Part shown: positions 58,959 through 64,000 of the stretch, piece by piece
Position numbering within the stretch: the first letter of the stretch is position 1
Layout of the letters: each line of letters opens with the position of its first letter
DNA from: Astropecten irregularis
Taxonomy: Eukaryota > Echinodermata > Asteroidea > Paxillosida > Astropectinidae
DNA: 64,000 nucleotides
Direction: 5' to 3'
Assembly (NCBI GenBank): GCA_963971285.1
Contig: OZ020248.1
Coordinates: 11,656,001-11,720,000 of the forward strand
Notes under the pieces: generated by a model
What the model saw: the letters and a program-made list of their open reading frames with translations, nothing else
Database searches by the model: none
Told to the model about the DNA's origin: nothing
Position numbers and translations under genes: made by a program

Positions 58959-59988
58959 GTAAGAATGAACAAATTACCAACACTCACATTGCATTCGTAT
59001 TTACATGCCTAGCTAGGCAGCCTATAGGCCTAGTAATTAAAGTAGTATACCTTGCAAGTTTGACTTTGAGCTTCAAATAGCCTAGCCATGTGCGTCGATG
59101 ACCGTGTCGTGACTGTGTGTTCGTAAAAAACGAACAGCCTAACGTTACTGACAACTAAAATACTGCATCGGAATTTGATTGTTATTCCTAGGACTTTATT
59201 GGTTAATGACAGACAATTAACTTTAATGAAATTACTGCACTACCTTGAAGGGACGGACGATAGAGGTTCACTAATAATATTACTGGCTGATCAGCCTTTA
59301 GCCTATAACTAGGCTATCATGTAGGCCTATGCACTAGTTTATTGGTACCGGTGTGGTGGGTGAACATGGCCCCATGCACAAATTGATAAGGCCTATCAAC
59401 TTATCGTCTGATAACAAGTTTTCCTTAAAAAATATTTTCCATTTTGGGTGGAAACCTGCTGACTTTACCATGAGAAAATAAGGCCTACACTATTTAATTA
59501 ATTTTTCACTAGATCATCACTCAGTCAAAGCATGGTCAAAGTAGTAGGCCTAGTATAGGGCCTAGTAAGGGCAAGGGGTTGCACCACCGGTATGTTTACC
59601 GAACAGTTTACAACCGGCAAGCGTTGTGTACATAGTGTGGAGATAAGTGCATGCATGCCCTTCCGTTAGGTTTGCCAATGGGATTACAAAGTATTATTTT
59701 GTCCTGTTCCTTCGGGGCAGATTAAACTATTTTTGGATTGAGTGAAACATTCATTTACATTTAACAGTGAGCTGCAAGCTGCAGCTGGAAGTAGTTTGAA
59801 TATTTGCTCTCTTTTTAATAAGAAAATATGGTTAAAAGATGTTAAAAAGTATATTTTGTCCATTGTCAAACGGATTTCATAAAATAATTTGTAAAACTAG
59901 TTTTTACAAATTTATGTAAGAACAAGCACGAAAGTAAAAAGTTTTACTCGTTGTTGTTTTTCAGCTTGAGTGACACACTGTGCCTAGC

Positions 59989-60537
59989 ATGGCAACCAGA
60001 GTAATAACAGTGCCCATCATGAGCACTACGGATGCGTCCAACCGCTTCAAACAGAACTGGCTGTCGCGCAATCCGACACCCCCTCTGCACAGCGACAGCA
60101 GCAGCAGCAATGGCTCCACAGAGTCCAACCTTGACGACAGCCTGACCAGCCTGAACTGGCTGCAGAACCTGCGGATCATGCGCATCCAGCAGCCCACGCC
60201 GCCAAGCAGCCCCTCGCCGCTGGGCTCGGCCTGCCAACGCCTGAACACCACCATCACGATCCAGAATCACAAGAGCCCCAACGGTGTCTCCCGTCTCAAG
60301 ACCACGCAGGAAGAAGCCAAAGCCTTCTCCCGTATTGGCACCCATCAGGCTACGACCACCAGCGTGGATCAGATAGACTATAAGACCAACCAGTACGTCA
60401 AGCCGCCATACTCCTATGCCACCCTCATATGGATGGCCATGAAGGCCTCAAAAAAGAACAAGATTACGCTATCGTCCATCTACAAGTGGATAACGGACAA
60501 TTTCAAGTACTACCAGACAGCGGATCCCAGCTGGCAG
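59989..60537 (+). CDS. FOXJ1: Forkhead box J1, first coding exon (partial)
   Basis: FoxJ1 is the nuclear transcription factor that switches on motile-cilium genes. The exon starts at acceptor 59964. An in-frame TGA at 59971-59973 precedes the ATG at 59989, so this start is secure. It encodes 183 residues and ends in phase 0 at 'tggcag|gtaaat'. Residues about 50-62 read DDSLTSLNWLQNL, matching the DDSLTSLQWLQEF motif near the FOXJ1 N-terminus. The forkhead domain begins at residue 138 with KPPYSYATLIWMAMKAS, continues KITLSSIYKWITDNF and stops after ADPSWQ, before the expected NSIRHNLSLNK. The segment VDQIDYKTNQYVKPPYS parallels human VDYATNPHVKPPYS. No downstream exon was found up to 64000, so the rest lies to the right. 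Confidence 0.95.
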
Positions 60538-63500
60538 GTAAATATATGTCTAGAATTAAAAATAAGGTGTTTTTTGACAAGTGGTTCCGATAAAAAAAAA
60601 GGAAAGCAACCTTTCATACCTTAATTTTAGATAGCTTCTACTGCTCCAAAAATTATATTTTTGACTTTCAGCAAATGAGTCCTTAAAACCCTCTAGACTG
60701 AAGAAATATCTCTGATATTTCAGTGAAAAGAACAGTTTTGTTATTTAGGTAGCCCCCCTAAGTCTCTTTACAAAAGGTTGCTTTCCTTTCCTTTTTAGTT
60801 TTAGGAACCACTTGTCCAAAAAACCAAAATAAGTACTTGTTTATACTTGTCCACAAAAACCAAAAAAAACATGTAATTAAGTCTCTTTACAAAAGGATGC
60901 TTTCCTTTCCTTTTTAGTTTTAAGAACCACATAATTGTCCACAAAAACCAAAATAAGATTTAGTAAATTGCAGAACTACAGGAACATGGTTAGAAACTAC
61001 ATACATAAAAGCCAGTCACAATCACCTTCCGCACCCTTTAAAAATAAAATTAATTGTTTTTGATCTTCTAGATCAACAGAGCTATCTTCTGTTCACAAAG
61101 TGACCATCCCATGTCATAAATCCGCCTGGTAATATATAGTCATATCCTTTGGGCTATGATTTAATGTACATGTTGTATTACCTACCATATTATGTACTTT
61201 GGATTAACACAACAGGATGCTGATTAATGTCCCCTATTCTTCCCTCCCCCCCTGGAAAATAGTTTTTCAATGTTTCCTTTTTATCTGCCACAGGTGAATT
61301 GTAGACATATTTTTAGAATTTCTATAGTATTTTTTTCATCATTTAAAATTAATTTGGAATAAAGACCAATGCAGTACAATGGGCAATAATTTAAAACAAA
61401 TGTACACTGAATAAATTATATACCCGTGGACAAATTTCATGAAAAACATCAAAATAATTTGCATATTATACAACAGATTTTTCTTTCCTTTAAAGAAAAA
61501 CAAACAGTTTGGATCGGGAGATTTCTTATTCCAATATGTTACATGTACATGCACTGTCTGCAGCTGAAGATGATAAATTAACCTCTACATCAAATTTGCA
61601 CAGGAATATCAATCAACCTTAGCTCTGTGTTGGTTACATTTTCACACCCCTAAAAATACATAATGCATTTAAACGGAATCTGTGGAGTTTGGCCACTTGG
61701 ACTTTGTACACATAATTGGAATACATTGGGGACAGTCCCTCTTAGGGCAAATTACTAAGAAAGTAGGCGCATTGGCATATTATTGGCAATCTCTCACTGT
61801 TTGAATTTGCTCACACAGTGAAATCCATTTATCACTGGCATTACATATTGGATACGTATAGATGGCTTTTATAGAAAAGCAGCTAGGATGGTTAATGGAT
61901 TTCGAGCCAGTGTTAAATTCAAGTGCAGTGTTTCTATTGACCCTGTATTTTAACTGAAATCCAGTCAAAAATGTGCTGAAATTTTACATTTCAACAGGTA
62001 GTACAGTAGCATACTGTGGCAGCATACCGAAAGAGAAATCTTCAGAGATTAACCTTTAACTTACAGGGTATAAAGATGACGATGGTAAAAACATACCATT
62101 CAAATGTTTTTAACCTGAAATGCTTTATTTATCCAGACAAAAACCAAAGTATATTACCTTGAAAAAGAAAATCAGGTGTTAAAATTTTATTCCCCCCCCC
62201 TTTTTTTTTTTTTTACATAATCCTAATAATGAGATTCAAAAGATCTTGAAAGAAAAATCCTTGAGCACACTGTGTTATTTCCTCTGCATTGGCCACCAAA
62301 ATTTTCCCCAGGTCTTACTTTTCCGCTTTCCAGTCACACAAAAAAAAAAAAAAAAAGATGTGTACAACCTTGATTCTGCTAATTTGTTAATCAAAGGGCC
62401 ATGCACTGTACTGAATTATGAATACAGGTCTATCAGTCCAGCAGTTTGCATCCATGGGGGTAAAATGATAACCACAGTACACAATGGGATCGTACTTTGG
62501 CACCATTGAAATCAGCTGGCTGTATTGATTTATTCACTTACTCTCTCTCTTCAAATGCAAATTTTTGTTGTGTGTAGGGTTTAAATCCCCTAGCTAGTCC
62601 CAACATGTAGGTCTGCATGTACACCTATGGCCTTGTTATTGTACAAGCTGGTTGTCACTTTGTATTCCTGACAGCGTAATTAATTTAAGTCCAACGAAAT
62701 CTAATTGTCGAGTTCAGGTGCAGGAAATAAGTTCATTTGATTTAACCCACATTTCATTGATAGCATCTTTGAATTAGGGTATGTACTGATACGTTATGTA
62801 CAAATGCAAGATGCAATCTACATGCATGTATTGATCCAGTTTCTAAATTCAGGGGAACAGGATCTAGAAATTTCCAACCACAACTGTTTGGTTGTAAAAA
62901 TTAATGATGAATCATGCTGCTTCATGCATACCTCCCTTCACTTTAATTTGTTGCCCTCATTGAATAAGCTGTCTAAATAAATCTACATGTATACTTAAAT
63001 GCCCTAAGCTGTGCACTGCAAACTGCTCATCAGCAAAAATAATGACTGTGAAATTTATTAAATGCTAGGAGAGCCTGATGTGTTTTGATCCTACCAGGAT
63101 CTAAAGGTATGGATTTAAACTTTTTAAAGATCCTGCTAGGATGGAAACGTTATCAGGCCCTCTTATCTCCAAGCATCAATCTAAATACACTGATTTATTT
63201 GAAGTTTTCATTAAAGAAACACAAAGCTTGTCTTGTTGAATATAAAATGAAAAATGGCAATTGATGGAAAAGTCGTACCCTAGTTTCAACAACACTTTGT
63301 CACACAACATTCACGTCACATGACAAAGTAGGCTGCCAGTGAATAACATGTATACTTTTCATCACCCCGTAGTCACCTTTTCACAATTTCCTTTTCAAGA
63401 TTTTGGAGGTTTTTTTTGTGTATCCCAAGCAATTGATTTGATGTGCTCCGCATCTCTGCAGGGGACAAATTACAACCCTGCCTTCAAAGCAATTCCCAAT

Positions 63501-64000
63501 ATTCCTTTCATATTCGGCATGTTTTGATTTCGTTCTCAATGCCAAACAACACCTGGTAGCTTTTCAAAATCGTCGGACCATGAACAAATTGACGGCCCAG
63601 AACAGATATCTTTGCTCTGTTCTGCCCATGTCCAACCCCTTAGCGAAAGTGTGGTTAATTCATAAATATGCAATGAGATGGAATTGCCCTACAGGCAGTA
63701 TAATTGTACAATTGAATAATAGCTCATGGGTATATCCGCGTCACCGAGAGATAAATTGTTTCATTAGTTTCTTCTCACAATGGTGACTTTGGTTCTGTTG
63801 TCAAAGCAGGTGTTTTGATACGGTTTTGGCAGTGAGCCGGGGCGGCTTGTGGGATGTGTGTGACAACCCCCTGGGAGGGCTGAGCCATACTAGCATGGTG
63901 TTTTGTCACGTAGGCAAATTGCATTGTCATGGTGCAAGGGGTGACCTAGGCCTGTGGGTTGCCATGTCGTTGCTTGTTTCTAGTATGCCCATGACCCTGT
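60538..64000 (+). other. FoxJ1 intron, at least 3.4 kb
   Basis: Holds two copies of a ~75 bp unit ('agtctctttacaaaagg' to 'tccaaaaaaccaaaa') at 60758-60830 and 60882-60955. 60650-60730 belongs to a repeat also seen at 25350 and 33270 ('cagcttctactg...aaatgttcctgagtcc'). A diverged TTAA MITE lies at about 62000-62160, and a 'gatcctgctaggat' unit at 63127. No coding exon was recognised. Confidence 0.55.

Noticed and set aside
1..64000. CRISPR array, operon or prokaryotic insertion
   Set aside because: No regularly spaced direct repeats with unique spacers, no bacterial gene organisation, and introns throughout.

Overview
The window is invertebrate genomic DNA from a multicellular animal. It has AT-rich introns, GC-richer short exons with canonical GT/AG borders, tRNA-derived SINEs and very many small inverted-repeat elements. 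The gene set includes a FoxJ1 forkhead gene, tepsin, sulfamidase and a TSP1/LamG/Ig receptor. Together with frequent 'aggcctac' strings and the repeat style, this suggests a marine deuterostome, most likely an echinoderm, with hemichordate as an alternative. That placement is inference. No prokaryotic or viral gene was recognised.

Layout. 368-2421 (-): 5' part of a cytosolic sulfotransferase, whose remaining exons lie left of the window. 3919-6984 (+): complete ATP synthase membrane subunit f in four exons. 8829-24663 (-): complete tepsin, the AP-4 adaptor accessory protein, in 12 exons. Its first intron holds a 5 kb TTAA-flanked DNA transposon with decayed THAP and P2X7-C-terminal-like genes. 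25024-30724 (+): N-sulfoglucosamine sulfohydrolase, head-to-head with tepsin across about 360 bp, with two tandem alternative copies of its fourth exon. 30725-35470: repeats, including a hAT-type element with perfect 8 bp target duplications. 35473-38136: a 1,097 bp segment present twice around a 200-N gap. 37759-54093 (+): a large single-pass receptor (signal peptide, two copies of an unnamed four-cysteine module, eight TSP1 repeats, two LamG domains, one Ig domain, a transmembrane segment and a 480-residue tail). 54094-58430: intergenic repeats. 58430-60537 (+): promoter, leader exon and first coding exon of FoxJ1; the rest of the gene lies right of the window.

Exons of five of the six genes were joined by reading frame and splice phase, and every junction reported for them is phase-consistent. 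The start exon of the receptor was not found. The strongest novelties are the mutually exclusive sulfamidase exons (separated by only 64 bp, and joining both would shift the frame), the receptor architecture with its repeated unnamed module, and the TTAA transposon, whose empty target site can be read from a related repeat elsewhere in the window. Sulfamidase, tepsin and FOXJ1 all map to human 17q25 as I recall, so this may be part of an old linkage group.

Most remaining DNA is short non-autonomous elements. At least six families have several copies each. One family of about 350 bp with TTAA ends occurs at least a dozen times.
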